Source: Streptantibioticus_C sp963761325 (GTDB lineage Bacteria > Actinomycetota > Actinomycetes > Streptomycetales > Streptomycetaceae). From it: DNA of 64,000 nucleotides. The stretch is taken from assembly GCA_963761325.1 (NCBI GenBank), contig CAVXGZ010000001.1, positions 992,001-1,056,000 on the forward strand. The letters run 5' to 3'. The translations under genes were made by a program, and so were the position numbers. The notes below the pieces were generated by a model. It did not search any database. It had not been told where the DNA came from and saw nothing but the letters and a program-made list of their open reading frames with translations. Position 1 is the first letter of the stretch, and each line of letters opens with the position of its first letter. Of the stretch, positions 25,348-34,062 are shown piece after piece.

Positions 25348-25381
25348 CGGCGGGGCGGCGCTGACCCAGGCCGCCCCGCCG
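25348..25381 (+). other. Intercistronic stem-loop between dasA and dasB
   Basis: A 12-bp perfect stem (cggcggggcggc / gccgccccgccg) with a 10-base loop, 6 bases after the dasA stop, without a T-run. It probably stabilises the dasA message or attenuates readthrough, making binding protein more abundant than permeases. Confidence 0.65.
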
Positions 25382-25466
25382 CCGTGCGCCCGCCGCCGCA
25401 CCGCCGCCGAGCACCGCACCGCCGACGTACCCGAACCGCGCCGCCCAGCGGGAGGAAGAGCAAGGC

Positions 25467-26450
25467 ATGGCCGCGCAATCCACCTCGACGCGTTCGCGTC
25501 CCCACCGCGGGGAGAGCCCGCCCGACCCGCCCGCCGTCACCGCACGGCGCCGCGGCCCGGGCAACCTCTCCCGCAGCGTCCCCTACCTGCTGATCCTGCC
25601 CGCGCTGCTGGCCACCGCGGTGCTGCTGGCGTATCCGCTGGTGCGCAACCTGATCATCTCCTTCCAGGACCTCGGTCCGTTCCAGCTGATCCAGCACACC
25701 ACCCAGTGGGACGGCTTCCGCAACTACACCGAGCAGCTGACCAGTTCGCAGTTCTGGGACACCACGGGCCGCTCGCTGGTGTTCACCGCGGCCAACGTCG
25801 TGCTGATCATGGTGTTCGGCGCGCTGGTCGGACTGCTGCTCAACCGGCTCGGCAAGCGGATGCGGCTGATGCTCTCGCTCGGCCTGGTGCTGGCCTGGGC
25901 GATGCCGGTGGTGGCCGGCACCACGGTCTACCAGTGGCTCTTCGACACCCAGTACGGCGTCGTCAACTGGGCGCTGGCCAAGCTCGGCTGGCACGGCATG
26001 GCCGGCTACGACTGGTTCTCCGGGCAGCTGTCCACCTTCGCGGTCATCACCTTGATGATCGTCTGGCAGTCGGTGCCGTTCGTCGCGATCAACCTCTACG
26101 CCGGCCTGACCACCGTCTCCGCAGAACTGTTCGAGGCCGCCCGGATGGACGGCGCCGGACCGTGGCGCACCTTCCGATCGGTGACCTTCCCGATCCTCAA
26201 ACCGTTCTTCCTGAGTACGACCTTCCTGGAGATCATCTGGGTCTTCAAGGCCTTCACCCAGGTCTACGCCCTCAACGGCGGCGGCCCGGAGGGGCTGACC
26301 GAGACGCTGCCGGTCTACGCGTTCGTCGAAGGCGTCGGCAACCAGCACTACGGGGCGGGCGCGGCGATCTCCACGCTCACCATCGTGATCCTGCTGGTGC
26401 TGATGTCGTACTACTTCCGGATCATTCTGAAGCAGGAGGACGACCTGTGA
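25467..26450 (+). CDS. dasB: Sugar ABC transporter permease DasB
   Basis: A 327-residue MalF-type permease with about six helices from residue 35 on and the EAA loop (EAARMDGAGPWRTFRSVTFPIL) that docks the ATPase. The first 35 residues are cytoplasmic and Arg/Pro-rich. The ATG follows GGGAGGAAGAGC. Its stop overlaps the GTG of dasC. Confidence 0.93.
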   Translation: MAAQSTSTRSRPHRGESPPDPPAVTARRRGPGNLSRSVPYLLILPALLATAVLLAYPLVRNLIISFQDLGPFQLIQHTTQWDGFRNYTEQLTSSQFWDTTGRSLVFTAANVVLIMVFGALVGLLLNRLGKRMRLMLSLGLVLAWAMPVVAGTTVYQWLFDTQYGVVNWALAKLGWHGMAGYDWFSGQLSTFAVITLMIVWQSVPFVAINLYAGLTTVSAELFEAARMDGAGPWRTFRSVTFPILKPFFLSTTFLEIIWVFKAFTQVYALNGGGPEGLTETLPVYAFVEGVGNQHYGAGAAISTLTIVILLVLMSYYFRIILKQEDDL

Positions 26451-27274
26451 GGCGATCACTCCTCGGCCGCGCGTGGCCCAACGCGCTGGCCGTCCTGCTG
26501 TTCCTCTTCTTCGTCTTCCCGGTCTACTGGATGGCGACGACCGCGTTCAAGCCCGACCTGGACATCATCAGCACCACCCCGGTCTTCATCCCGTTCCACG
26601 CCACGCTGGCGCACTTCGCCAAGGCGGCGCACGCGGCCGGCTTCTGGGGCCTGGTGCGCAACAGCTTCACCGCCACGCTCGGCGCCGTGCTGCTGTCGCT
26701 GCTGATCGCGCTGCTGGCGTCCTTCGCGGTGGCCCGGATGCGCTTTCGGGGGCGCAAGGCGTTCATCCTCGTCGTCATGGTGGCCCAGATGGCACCCTGG
26801 GAGGTGATGACGATCTCCGTCTACCTGATCGTGCGCGACCGCAACATGCTCAACAGCCTGGTCCCGCTGGTCCTCTTCTACATGATGATGGTGCTGCCGT
26901 TCACCATCTGGACGCTGCGCGGGTTCGTGGCCGCCGTGCCCAAGGAGCTGGAGGAGTCCGCCCTGGTGGACGGGTGCACCCGCACCCAGGCGTTCCTGCG
27001 GATCGTCTTCCCGCTGCTGGCGCCGGGACTGATGGCCACCTCGCTGTTCGGCTTCATCACCGCGTGGAACGAGTTCCCGCTGGTGCTGATCCTCAACAAG
27101 GAAGGCGCGCAGACCCTCCCGCTGTGGCTGACCCAGTTCCAGACCAACTTCGGTGACGACTGGGGAGCGACGATGGCCGCGTCCACCCTGTTCACGATCC
27201 CCGTGGTGATCGTGTTCCTCATACTGCAGCGCAAAGCCGTCGGCGGACTGACCTCAGGGGCGGTGAAGGGATGA
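26447..27274 (+). CDS. dasC: Sugar ABC transporter permease DasC
   Basis: A 275-residue MalG-type permease with six helices and EAA motif (ELEESALVDGCTRTQAFLRIVFPLLAPG). GTG 26447 overlaps the dasB TGA (GTGA) and is preceded by AGGAGG, giving tight coupling. Partner of DasB for chitobiose import. The stop overlaps the start of the GH3 gene (ATGA). Confidence 0.93.
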   Translation: MRRSLLGRAWPNALAVLLFLFFVFPVYWMATTAFKPDLDIISTTPVFIPFHATLAHFAKAAHAAGFWGLVRNSFTATLGAVLLSLLIALLASFAVARMRFRGRKAFILVVMVAQMAPWEVMTISVYLIVRDRNMLNSLVPLVLFYMMMVLPFTIWTLRGFVAAVPKELEESALVDGCTRTQAFLRIVFPLLAPGLMATSLFGFITAWNEFPLVLILNKEGAQTLPLWLTQFQTNFGDDWGATMAASTLFTIPVVIVFLILQRKAVGGLTSGAVKG

Positions 27275-28818
27275 CCATCGCGATCACCGACACGTTGACG
27301 CGCGACGCGCTCGCGGTCCTGCAACCCGGCTTCACCGGGACCACCCCGCCCGACTGGCTGCTGCGCCGGCTCGGCGAGGGGCTGGGCGCGGTCGCGCTGT
27401 TCGCCCGCAACATCGAGTCGCCCGAGCAACTGGCCGCGCTCACCGCCCGGCTGCGCGCCGAGGTGCCCGACGTCATCGTGGCCGCCGACGAGGAGGGCGG
27501 CGACGTGACCCGGCTGGAGGCACGCCGCGGCTCGTCGTTCCCCGGCAACCACGCGCTCGGCGCGGTCGACGACCCCGACCTGACCCGCGCGGTCGCCGCC
27601 GAACTCGGCCGGCGGCTCGCCGAGTGCGGCGTCAACCTCAACTGGGCGCCGTCCGCGGACGTCAACTCCAACCCCGGCAACCCGGTCATCGGCGTGCGGT
27701 CCTTCGGCGCCGAGCCCGGCCTGGTCGCCCGGCACACCGCCGCGTTCGTCGAGGGGCTGCAGCACGCCGGCGTCGCCGCCTGCGTCAAGCACTTCCCCGG
27801 CCACGGCGACACCGCGGTCGACTCCCACCACGACCTGCCGCGCATCGACGCCGACCTGGAGACGATCCGGGCCCGCGAGCTGGTGCCGTTCCGCGCGGCG
27901 CTGGCGGCCGGCACGAAGGCGGTGATGAGCGCGCACATCCTGCTGCCCGCGGTGGACCGCTCGCTGCCCGCCACGCTGAGCCCGGCCGCGATGACCGGAC
28001 TGCTGCGCGCGCCCCGGCAGGACGGCGGCCTCGGCTTCGACGGCCTCATCGTCACCGACGGCATCGAGATGCGGGCCATCTCCTCCGGCTACGGCATCGA
28101 ACGCGGCACGGTGCTCGCCCTGGCGGCCGGCGCGGACGCGATCTGCGTGGGCGGCGGGCTGGCCGACGAGGACACCGTGCTGCGGCTGCGCGACGCGCTC
28201 GTCCAGGCGGTGCGCTCCGGCCAGTTGGCGGAGGAGCGCCTCGCGGACGCCGCCGCCCGGGTGCGCGAGCTGGGCGGCTGGGTCCGCACCCGGCGCGCGG
28301 ACGGCGGGGCCGGATCCGCCGGGCCGGGCGGGTACGGCGAGGACATCGGCCTGGTCGCCGCCCGCCGGGCGCTGCGGGTCACCGCGACCCGGCCCTACCG
28401 GGCGCCGGACGGACCGGTGCAGGTGGCCGCGTTCACCCCGGTCGCCAACATCGCGGTCGGCGACGAGACCCCGTGGGGCGTCGCCGCCGAACTCGCCCGC
28501 CTGCTGCCCGGGACCGGCACGGCCACCTACCGCGAGGGCGACCTCGGCGCGGGCGGCGTGCCGGCACTGGTGGACCGGGTACTGGAGCAGGCCGCGGATC
28601 GTAGGATCGTCATCGTGGTCCGCGACGTCCACCGGCACGCCTGGATGGCCGACGCCGTGCACGCGCTGCTCGCCCGGCGGCCCGACGCGGTCGTGGTCGA
28701 GATGGGCGTACCGCAGGCGCCGCCCACCGGGGCCCTGCACATCGCGACCTACGGAGCGGCCCGCGTCTGCGGCCGGGCGGCCGCCGAGGTCATCGCCGGC
28801 CAGGACGCCGGACGCTGA
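27271..28818 (+). CDS. Glycoside hydrolase family 3 beta-N-acetylglucosaminidase-like
   Basis: A 515-residue cytoplasmic GH3 enzyme. KHFPGHGDTAVDSHHDLP at 173-190 is the NagZ-type motif in which the His-Asp pair acts as acid/base, and VTDGIEM contains the nucleophile Asp263. After about residue 340 comes a second domain resembling the GH3 C-terminal sandwich. With dasABC it would split imported chitobiose into N-acetylglucosamine. The start overlaps dasC by four bases, so it belongs to the das operon. No signal peptide is visible. Confidence 0.9.
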   Translation: MTIAITDTLTRDALAVLQPGFTGTTPPDWLLRRLGEGLGAVALFARNIESPEQLAALTARLRAEVPDVIVAADEEGGDVTRLEARRGSSFPGNHALGAVDDPDLTRAVAAELGRRLAECGVNLNWAPSADVNSNPGNPVIGVRSFGAEPGLVARHTAAFVEGLQHAGVAACVKHFPGHGDTAVDSHHDLPRIDADLETIRARELVPFRAALAAGTKAVMSAHILLPAVDRSLPATLSPAAMTGLLRAPRQDGGLGFDGLIVTDGIEMRAISSGYGIERGTVLALAAGADAICVGGGLADEDTVLRLRDALVQAVRSGQLAEERLADAAARVRELGGWVRTRRADGGAGSAGPGGYGEDIGLVAARRALRVTATRPYRAPDGPVQVAAFTPVANIAVGDETPWGVAAELARLLPGTGTATYREGDLGAGGVPALVDRVLEQAADRRIVIVVRDVHRHAWMADAVHALLARRPDAVVVEMGVPQAPPTGALHIATYGAARVCGRAAAEVIAGQDAGR

Positions 28819-28863
28819 ACCGGCGGACCACCACGACGGCAACACAGCCTGGAGGACGAAGAC

Positions 28864-29934
28864 ATGACCGCCCCGCAACCGCACCCGTCCGACGCAGGAC
28901 CGGGCCGGATCATGGCCGGCGAGATGGCGCAGCAGCCCGAGGTGCTGCGCCGCCTCCTCGACGAGGGCGCCCCGCGCATCCGTGAGGTCGCCGCGCGGAT
29001 CGCCGAGCGCGCCCCGCGCTTCGTCCTGCTCACCGCCCGCGGCACCTCGGACAACGCGGCGCTCTACGCGAAGTACCTGATCGAGGTCCTGCTCGGCAAG
29101 CCGGCCGGGCTGACCTCGATGTCCACCACCACCGCCTACGGCGCCCGGCCCGACCTGACGGACGTCCTGGTCGTCACGGTCAGCCAGTCCGGCGGCTCGC
29201 CCGACCTGGTCGCCTCCACCCGGGCGGCCCGCGAGGCGGGCGCGATCACGCTGGCGGTCACCAACAACGCCGGCTCCCCGCTCGCCGAGGTCTCCGAGTT
29301 CCACATCGACGTGCTCGCCGGCCCGGAGAAGGCGCTGCCGGCGACCAAGACGTACACCGCCGAACTGCTGAGCCTCTACCTGCTCGTGGAGGGCCTGCGC
29401 GGCGGCGACGGCTCGGCGGCCAAGGCGCTGCCGGAACTCGCCGAGCGGATCCTCGCCCGGCAGGCGGAGGTCAAGGAGCTGGCAGGCCGCTACCGGTTCG
29501 CCGAGCGGCTGGTGATCACCTCGCGCGGCTACGGCTACCCCACCGCGAAGGAGGCCGCGCTCAAGCTGATGGAGACCAGCTACATCCCCGCGCTCTCCTT
29601 CTCCGGCGCGGACCTGCTGCACGGACCGCTCGCCATGGTGGACAACGTCTCGCCGGTCATCGCGATCGTCCCGGAGGGCCGCGGCGGCCAGGCACTCCAG
29701 CCGGTGCTCGACCGGCTGCGCGGCCGCGGCGCGGACCTGGTCGTCTTCGGCGACGCCCAGCAGGTCGCCGCCGCCTCGGCCGGCTTCGTGCTGCCGACCG
29801 AGGGCGTGGCGGAGGAGGTGCAGCCGATCCTGGAGATCATCCCGCTGCAACTGCTCGCCTACGAGATCACCATCGCCCGCGGCCAGGACCCCGACGCGCC
29901 CCGCGCCCTCGCGAAGGTGACCGAGACCAACTGA
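28864..29934 (+). CDS. Double-SIS-domain sugar-phosphate protein (GlmS isomerase-like)
   Basis: A 356-residue protein with two SIS domains (about 35-180 and 200-340): LLTARGTSDNAALYAKYLIE, VTVSQSGGSPDLVASTRAAREAG, AGPEKALPATKTYTAEL and SRGYGYPTAKEAALKLMET. It resembles the isomerase half of GlmS without the glutaminase domain, the form seen in AgaS/NagB-II glucosamine-6-phosphate deaminases. Following the GH3 gene by 45 bases, it likely converts glucosamine-6-phosphate to fructose-6-phosphate and ammonia, which would also lower the DasR effector. GGAGGACGAAGAC precedes the ATG. Confidence 0.82.
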   Translation: MTAPQPHPSDAGPGRIMAGEMAQQPEVLRRLLDEGAPRIREVAARIAERAPRFVLLTARGTSDNAALYAKYLIEVLLGKPAGLTSMSTTTAYGARPDLTDVLVVTVSQSGGSPDLVASTRAAREAGAITLAVTNNAGSPLAEVSEFHIDVLAGPEKALPATKTYTAELLSLYLLVEGLRGGDGSAAKALPELAERILARQAEVKELAGRYRFAERLVITSRGYGYPTAKEAALKLMETSYIPALSFSGADLLHGPLAMVDNVSPVIAIVPEGRGGQALQPVLDRLRGRGADLVVFGDAQQVAAASAGFVLPTEGVAEEVQPILEIIPLQLLAYEITIARGQDPDAPRALAKVTETN

Positions 29935-30279
29935 CGGCGGCGCCCGGAGGCGGGCGAAGAAGTTGAACGCGCCAGGGGCCGCGGCGCCGAAGAGGGACCC
30001 TCAGCCCTCCCGGCACCGCAGCCCTCAGCTGTCGTCGGCGCCGGGATCGCGGGGTGTGCGGTGCCCCGCGGCCGGTGATGCCGACCCGATGGAGGCCGCC
30101 GGCGCGGTCAGGGCAGAGAGCGCCTTCGGCCTCGATCCCGTCCTCCTGTGCGGGGAGGGCGGAAGCTCAGCTGCGCCCATTGTGGACTAGACCATTACCC
30201 GCTGTCCACAGTTCCTCGGAAAACCCCCGGTGAACAGCGGGAACCGGCCGCGGGCCGCGGCAAGGGTACGCTCCTGAGA
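29935..30279. other. 345-base gap with a DasR-like site, no gene supported
   Basis: The stretch between the SIS-domain gene and the sensor kinase carries a short plus-strand open frame with a TTG start (29963-30190), but its composition (Ala/Pro/Arg/Ser) shows no protein-like pattern, so it is not called. The recognisable item is a dre-like site at 30181-30196. Confidence 0.6.
30181..30196 (+). promoter_or_regulatory. DasR-like operator upstream of the sensor kinase
   Basis: TGTGGACTAGACCATT contains TGGACTAGACCA, 11 of 12 matches to the dre core TGGTCTAGACCA. It ends 83 bases before the kinase start, a position fit for repression or activation. Confidence 0.65.
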
Positions 30280-31803
30280 GTGCCCTCCATGAACGACCTC
30301 GTACGTCAGCACACCGCCCTCGACGCGGCCGAACTCGAATGGCTGCACCTGCTGGTCTCCGAGTGGCAGCTGCTGTCCGACCTCTCCTTCGCCGACCTCG
30401 TGCTGTGGGTGCCGACCAAGGACGGCCTGCGCTACGTCTCGGTGGCCCAGATGCGGCCCAACACCGGCCCGACCTCCTACCAGGACGACATGGTCGGCCA
30501 CCTCGTGCCGCGCGGCCGGCGTCCGCTGCTGGACGCGGCGCTGGACGAGGGCCGCATCGTGCGCGAGGGCGACCCGGAGTGGCGCGAGGAGGTGCCGGTC
30601 CGGGTCGAGTCGATCCCGGTGCGCCGCGAGGGCCGGGTGCTCGGGGTGATCGCCCGCAACACCAACCTGCTGACCGTGCGCACCCCGAGCCGCCTGGAGC
30701 TGACCTACCTGCAGAGCGCCTCCGACCTGGCGCAGATGATCGCGGCCGGCGCGTTCCCGTTCCCCGCGGAGCAGGTGGACATGGACGCCGCGCCGCGGGC
30801 CGGCGACGGCCTGATCCGGCTCGACGCCGACGGCCTGGTGCAGTACGCCAGCCCCAACGCGCTCTCCGCCTACCACCGGCTCGGGCTCGCCACCGATCTG
30901 GTCGGGCTGCACCTCGGCCAGACCACCGCGGACCTGGCGCCCTCCAAGCGGCCGATGGACGAGTCGCTCGGCAAGCTGGCCAGCGGCTGGGCGCCGCGGG
31001 AGACCGAGGTCGAGGGCGGCGACGGCGTCATCCAGCTGCGCACCATCCCGCTCAAGCCCAAGGGCGTGCGGGTCGGCTCGCTGGTCCTGCTCCGCGACGT
31101 GACCGAACTGCGGCGCCGCGAGCGGGAGCTGATGACCAAGGACGCCACCATCCGGGAGATCCACCACCGGGTGAAGAACAACCTGCAGACGGTCGCCGCC
31201 CTGCTGCGCCTGCAGGCCCGCCGGATGGACGACGACAAGGCGCGCGGCGCCCTCGACGAGGCGGTGCGCCGGGTCGGCTCGATCGCCATCGTGCACGAGA
31301 CCCTGTCGCAGAACCTCGACGAGCGCGTGGAGTTCGACGAGATCGCCGACCGCGTCATCTCGATGGTCGCCGAGCTGTCCCCGGGCCGGGTGGCCGCCGC
31401 CCGCAGGGGCCGGTTCGGCATCCTGACCGCCGAGATCGCCACCCCGCTGTCCATGGTGCTGACCGAACTGCTGCAGAACGCGCTGGAGCACGGCTTCGGC
31501 CCCGGGCTGCACGGCACCGTCGAGGTCACCGCCCAGCGGGCCGAGGAGAGCCTGCGGGTGGTCATCGAGGACGACGGCCGCGGCCTGCCCGCCGGGTTCG
31601 ACCCGCAGCGGGCCGGCAACCTCGGCCTGCAGATCGTGCGCACCCTGGTGGTGGGGGAGCTGGGCGGCACGTTCGACATGGTGCCGGCCGCGAAGAGCGG
31701 CACCCGGGTGGTGCTGGACCTGCCGGTCGAGCAGAACGCGGCCAAGCCGGGCGGTGGCTCCGACCGGTCCGGGCAGCACGATTCCCGCCGGGGCGCCAAG
31801 TAG
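30280..31803 (+). CDS. PdtaS-type sensor histidine kinase
   Basis: A cytosolic kinase of about 507 residues: GAF-like N-domain (about 1-150), PAS domain (about 165-285), HisKA_2 phosphoacceptor segment REIHHRVKNNLQTVAALLRL with His295/His296, and a HATPase_c domain with LTELLQNALEHGF and EDDGRGLP. The architecture is that of mycobacterial PdtaS, which pairs with the antiterminator PdtaR. It is convergent with wblE, as pdtaS is adjacent to whiB1 in mycobacteria. GTG 30280 (VPSMNDL) or ATG 30289 are possible starts. The C-terminal 25 residues are disordered. Confidence 0.88.
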   Translation: MPSMNDLVRQHTALDAAELEWLHLLVSEWQLLSDLSFADLVLWVPTKDGLRYVSVAQMRPNTGPTSYQDDMVGHLVPRGRRPLLDAALDEGRIVREGDPEWREEVPVRVESIPVRREGRVLGVIARNTNLLTVRTPSRLELTYLQSASDLAQMIAAGAFPFPAEQVDMDAAPRAGDGLIRLDADGLVQYASPNALSAYHRLGLATDLVGLHLGQTTADLAPSKRPMDESLGKLASGWAPRETEVEGGDGVIQLRTIPLKPKGVRVGSLVLLRDVTELRRRERELMTKDATIREIHHRVKNNLQTVAALLRLQARRMDDDKARGALDEAVRRVGSIAIVHETLSQNLDERVEFDEIADRVISMVAELSPGRVAAARRGRFGILTAEIATPLSMVLTELLQNALEHGFGPGLHGTVEVTAQRAEESLRVVIEDDGRGLPAGFDPQRAGNLGLQIVRTLVVGELGGTFDMVPAAKSGTRVVLDLPVEQNAAKPGGGSDRSGQHDSRRGAK

Positions 31804-31851
31804 CGCGCGGGGGCGGGCACTTCGCCGAGTGCGCCCCCCTGGACAGCAAGA

Positions 31852-31882
31852 AGCCCCGGCCGACGTGAAGTCGGCCGGGGCT
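31852..31882. terminator. Bidirectional hairpin between the kinase and wblE
   Basis: A perfect 13-bp stem (agccccggccgac / gtcggccggggct) with a 5-base loop, between two convergent genes, able to end transcription in both directions. Confidence 0.8.
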
Positions 31883-32017
31883 GTTGCCTACTGCCTTGTG
31901 CCCTGTGTCTGTCTGCTGCGCGGCCGAGGGCTGCGCGCTGCGGCTCGGGGAAGGGCATCGCGTTCCGTACGTGTGGTGTACGGCGGCGCGGCGCCCAGCA
32001 CTAGGGGGCGGCGGTCG

Positions 32018-32275
32018 TCAGGCGCTGACGTTGCGGGCCCGGTTGCGAGCGGCGCGGCGCTTCATTGCGCGGCGCTCGTCCTCGCTGAGGCCACCCCAGA
32101 CGCCGGCGTCCTGTCCGGACTCAAGCGCCCACTGCAGGCACTGCTCCATGACGGGGCAGCGACGGCAAACGGCCTTGGCTTCCTCGATCTGCAGCAGCGC
32201 AGGACCGGTGTTGCCGATCGGGAAGAAGAGCTCGGGGTCTTCCTCGCGGCAAATGGCGCGATGACGCCAGTCCAT
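32018..32275 (-). CDS. wblE: WhiB-family iron-sulfur regulator WblE
   Basis: An 85-residue WhiB-like protein with the four cluster-binding cysteines Cys9, Cys37, Cys40 and Cys46 (CRRCPVMEQC), the GVWGG turn, and a basic DNA-binding tail (RRAMKRRAARNRARN). The 4Fe-4S cluster senses NO or oxygen, and such proteins bind the sigma A factor region 4. The short N-terminus, MDWRHRAICREEDPELFFP, identifies the WblE/WhiB1 type. Confidence 0.95.
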   Translation of the reverse strand: MDWRHRAICREEDPELFFPIGNTGPALLQIEEAKAVCRRCPVMEQCLQWALESGQDAGVWGGLSEDERRAMKRRAARNRARNVSA

Positions 32276-32590
32276 GTCTGCTCCAACTCCTGGTGTGTTG
32301 CACGGTGCTTGTGAATGTGAACGCTTTCACGAATCCTCCAACAGACACAGACCCGCCAGCCAGGTTTCCTGGTGCGGACCGCGTAAGTGAGGGAAGATTC
32401 GGGCTCTCAAGGGGGATCCCTGGAAGGGCCGTCCCGATCGCCAAGAAGAGCCTCGCAAACCTCGGCGGCGGATACAACCCCTTCAGGAAAGTTTTTTTTG
32501 ATTCCTCGGTGTCGCCTCAGTCACAGCCGTACTTCCATGGGGTGCAACTCAGGCTAAACGTTCGAGTGAAAGGACTTTTGGCCCTCCCAC
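32276..32590 (-). promoter_or_regulatory. wblE upstream region
   Basis: 315 bases without a gene, noticeably AT-richer than the surroundings. It contains a run of eight T (32492-32499, plus strand) and an imperfect operator-like palindrome GTGAA-CGCT-TTCAC at 32317-32330, about 42 bases before the wblE start. No clear -35/-10 pair was chosen; a GGAAT...GTT pair has the wrong spacing (22) for SigR. Confidence 0.45.
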
Positions 32591-33556
32591 TCACACAATC
32601 ACACGCAGTGCTCGACGAACACCTCTGAAGGTTGCACTCGTGCGCAGTCCTAGGTGGTCGCCGTCGACCTGAAACGGCAGTGGCGCCTGCGATTGCAAGG
32701 TGAAGTCCGTCAGGTCGTGCAGGCTCGTCACGTGCTTGCCGCGCGGTCCCCGCTCGGGGGTGGACAGCAGCAGCTGGGTGGCGTGCAGGGCCACCGCCGA
32801 CGGCGAGAGCCGGCCGAGGGCGAGCACGTCAAGGGCGGTGTCGAAGGACGCGTGCGGCGAGGCGTAGACCGGCCGGTTGCCCAGGAAGGTCCACGGCGAG
32901 GTGTTGCAGACTATGGCCAGCGCGAGATCCCGCAGGGTTTCCCGGCCCGGTTCGCTCAGCGTGATGGTGCCCTGCCGCCGGTGCTGTTCCGCGGCGAATT
33001 GGCGCAGCACCTGCCGAATGTAGAGAGAATGTGTGGAGCGCTTCCCGCGCACCCGCTGCTGTTCGACCCGGCCGACCACTCCGGCGTCGAAACCCATTCC
33101 CGCGCAGAAGGTGAACCACCGGTCGGGCACCCCCTCGTCCTCGGTGCCCGCGGTGCCCTGCACCAGGCCGAGGCCCACCGTGCGCTCCCGGCCCTCGCGC
33201 AGCGCGTCGAGCAGCGCGCCGGTCGCCTCCACCGCGTCGTTGGGCAGTCCGAGGGCGCGGGCGAAGACGTTGGTGCTGCCGCCCGGCACCACGGCGAGCC
33301 GCGGCAGGTCGGCGTCCGGGCCGTGGTGCAGCAGTCCGTTGACCACTTCGTTGACGGTGCCGTCGCCGCCGAGCGCCACGACGAGTTCGACCTCGCCGTC
33401 GTCCACCGCCCGCCGCGCCAGGTCTCTCGCGTGACCGCGGAACTCGGTGACGACCGCCTCCAGCTTCAGATCGCTCGCCAGCGCGTGGATCAGTACGTCA
33501 CGGGTCCGCGCACTGGTGGTGGTGGCTTTCGGGTTGACCACGAGGAGCGCGCGCAT
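32591..33556 (-). CDS. Diacylglycerol kinase-like lipid kinase
   Basis: A 321-residue DagK/YegS-type kinase with the catalytic-domain motif VALGGDGTVNEVVNGLL (about residue 62) and AVVPGGSTNVFARALGLP. Enzymes of this family phosphorylate diacylglycerol or sphingosine-like lipids at the cytoplasmic face of the membrane; the actinobacterial substrate could also be a phosphatidylinositol-mannoside precursor. ATG 33556 (MRALLVVNPKATTTS) gives the canonical start. Confidence 0.88.
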   Translation of the reverse strand: MRALLVVNPKATTTSARTRDVLIHALASDLKLEAVVTEFRGHARDLARRAVDDGEVELVVALGGDGTVNEVVNGLLHHGPDADLPRLAVVPGGSTNVFARALGLPNDAVEATGALLDALREGRERTVGLGLVQGTAGTEDEGVPDRWFTFCAGMGFDAGVVGRVEQQRVRGKRSTHSLYIRQVLRQFAAEQHRRQGTITLSEPGRETLRDLALAIVCNTSPWTFLGNRPVYASPHASFDTALDVLALGRLSPSAVALHATQLLLSTPERGPRGKHVTSLHDLTDFTLQSQAPLPFQVDGDHLGLRTSATFRGVRRALRVIV

Positions 33557-33635
33557 GACACGAAGGGTACCCAGCCCGCGGCCGCTCACCGCATCACCGG
33601 TCGGGAGAATGCGCAGGCGGGACTACCCTGCCGTT

Positions 33636-34049
33636 GTGAGCGCCACGCAGAACACCTCCGACGCCCGGCCGCGCAAACTGACCGCCGCGGCGATCCTGAC
33701 CGCCCTGGAGGGGGTGGCGATCGCCGCCGCCGGCCTCTACATGCTCGGGCTCGGCCTGGTCGGCCACCCGGCCAGCGTGCAGCAGGCCGAGTTCGGCGGC
33801 GTGACCGTGCTGGCCATGGCCGCGCTGCCGCTCACCGCGGTGCGCGGGCTGTGGCTGGCCCGCCGCTGGAGCCGCGGCCCGGCGGTGGCGACCCAGCTGA
33901 TCGCGCTGCCGGTCGGCTACGTGATGATCCAGACCGGCGGCGCCTTCGCCGCGGCGGGGATCGTGGTGATGGCGGTGGCCGCGGCCACCGCCGTCCTGCT
34001 CGTCCACCCCGCGACCGCCGAGGCGCTCGGCATCCGCCGCACCGCCTGA
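33636..34049 (+). CDS. Small integral membrane protein
   Basis: A 137-residue protein with four hydrophobic segments (about 17-43, 52-69, 85-98, 104-124) and short polar ends. Sequence such as LTAAAILTALEGVAIAAAGLYM is common in actinobacterial unknown membrane proteins. GTG 33636 is the likely start. No function is recognised. Confidence 0.7.
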   Translation: MSATQNTSDARPRKLTAAAILTALEGVAIAAAGLYMLGLGLVGHPASVQQAEFGGVTVLAMAALPLTAVRGLWLARRWSRGPAVATQLIALPVGYVMIQTGGAFAAAGIVVMAVAAATAVLLVHPATAEALGIRRTA

Positions 34050-34062
34050 CGCCCGCGGCGGG

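Noticed and set aside
29963..30190. 75-residue open frame in the das/kinase gap
   Set aside because: TTG start, weak ribosome site and no protein-like pattern.
32492..32499. Eight-T run as terminator
   Set aside because: No stable hairpin precedes it on either side in the needed direction.
32476..32505. SigR promoter for wblE
   Set aside because: GGAAT and GTT on the minus strand are 22 bases apart, outside the 18-19 required.
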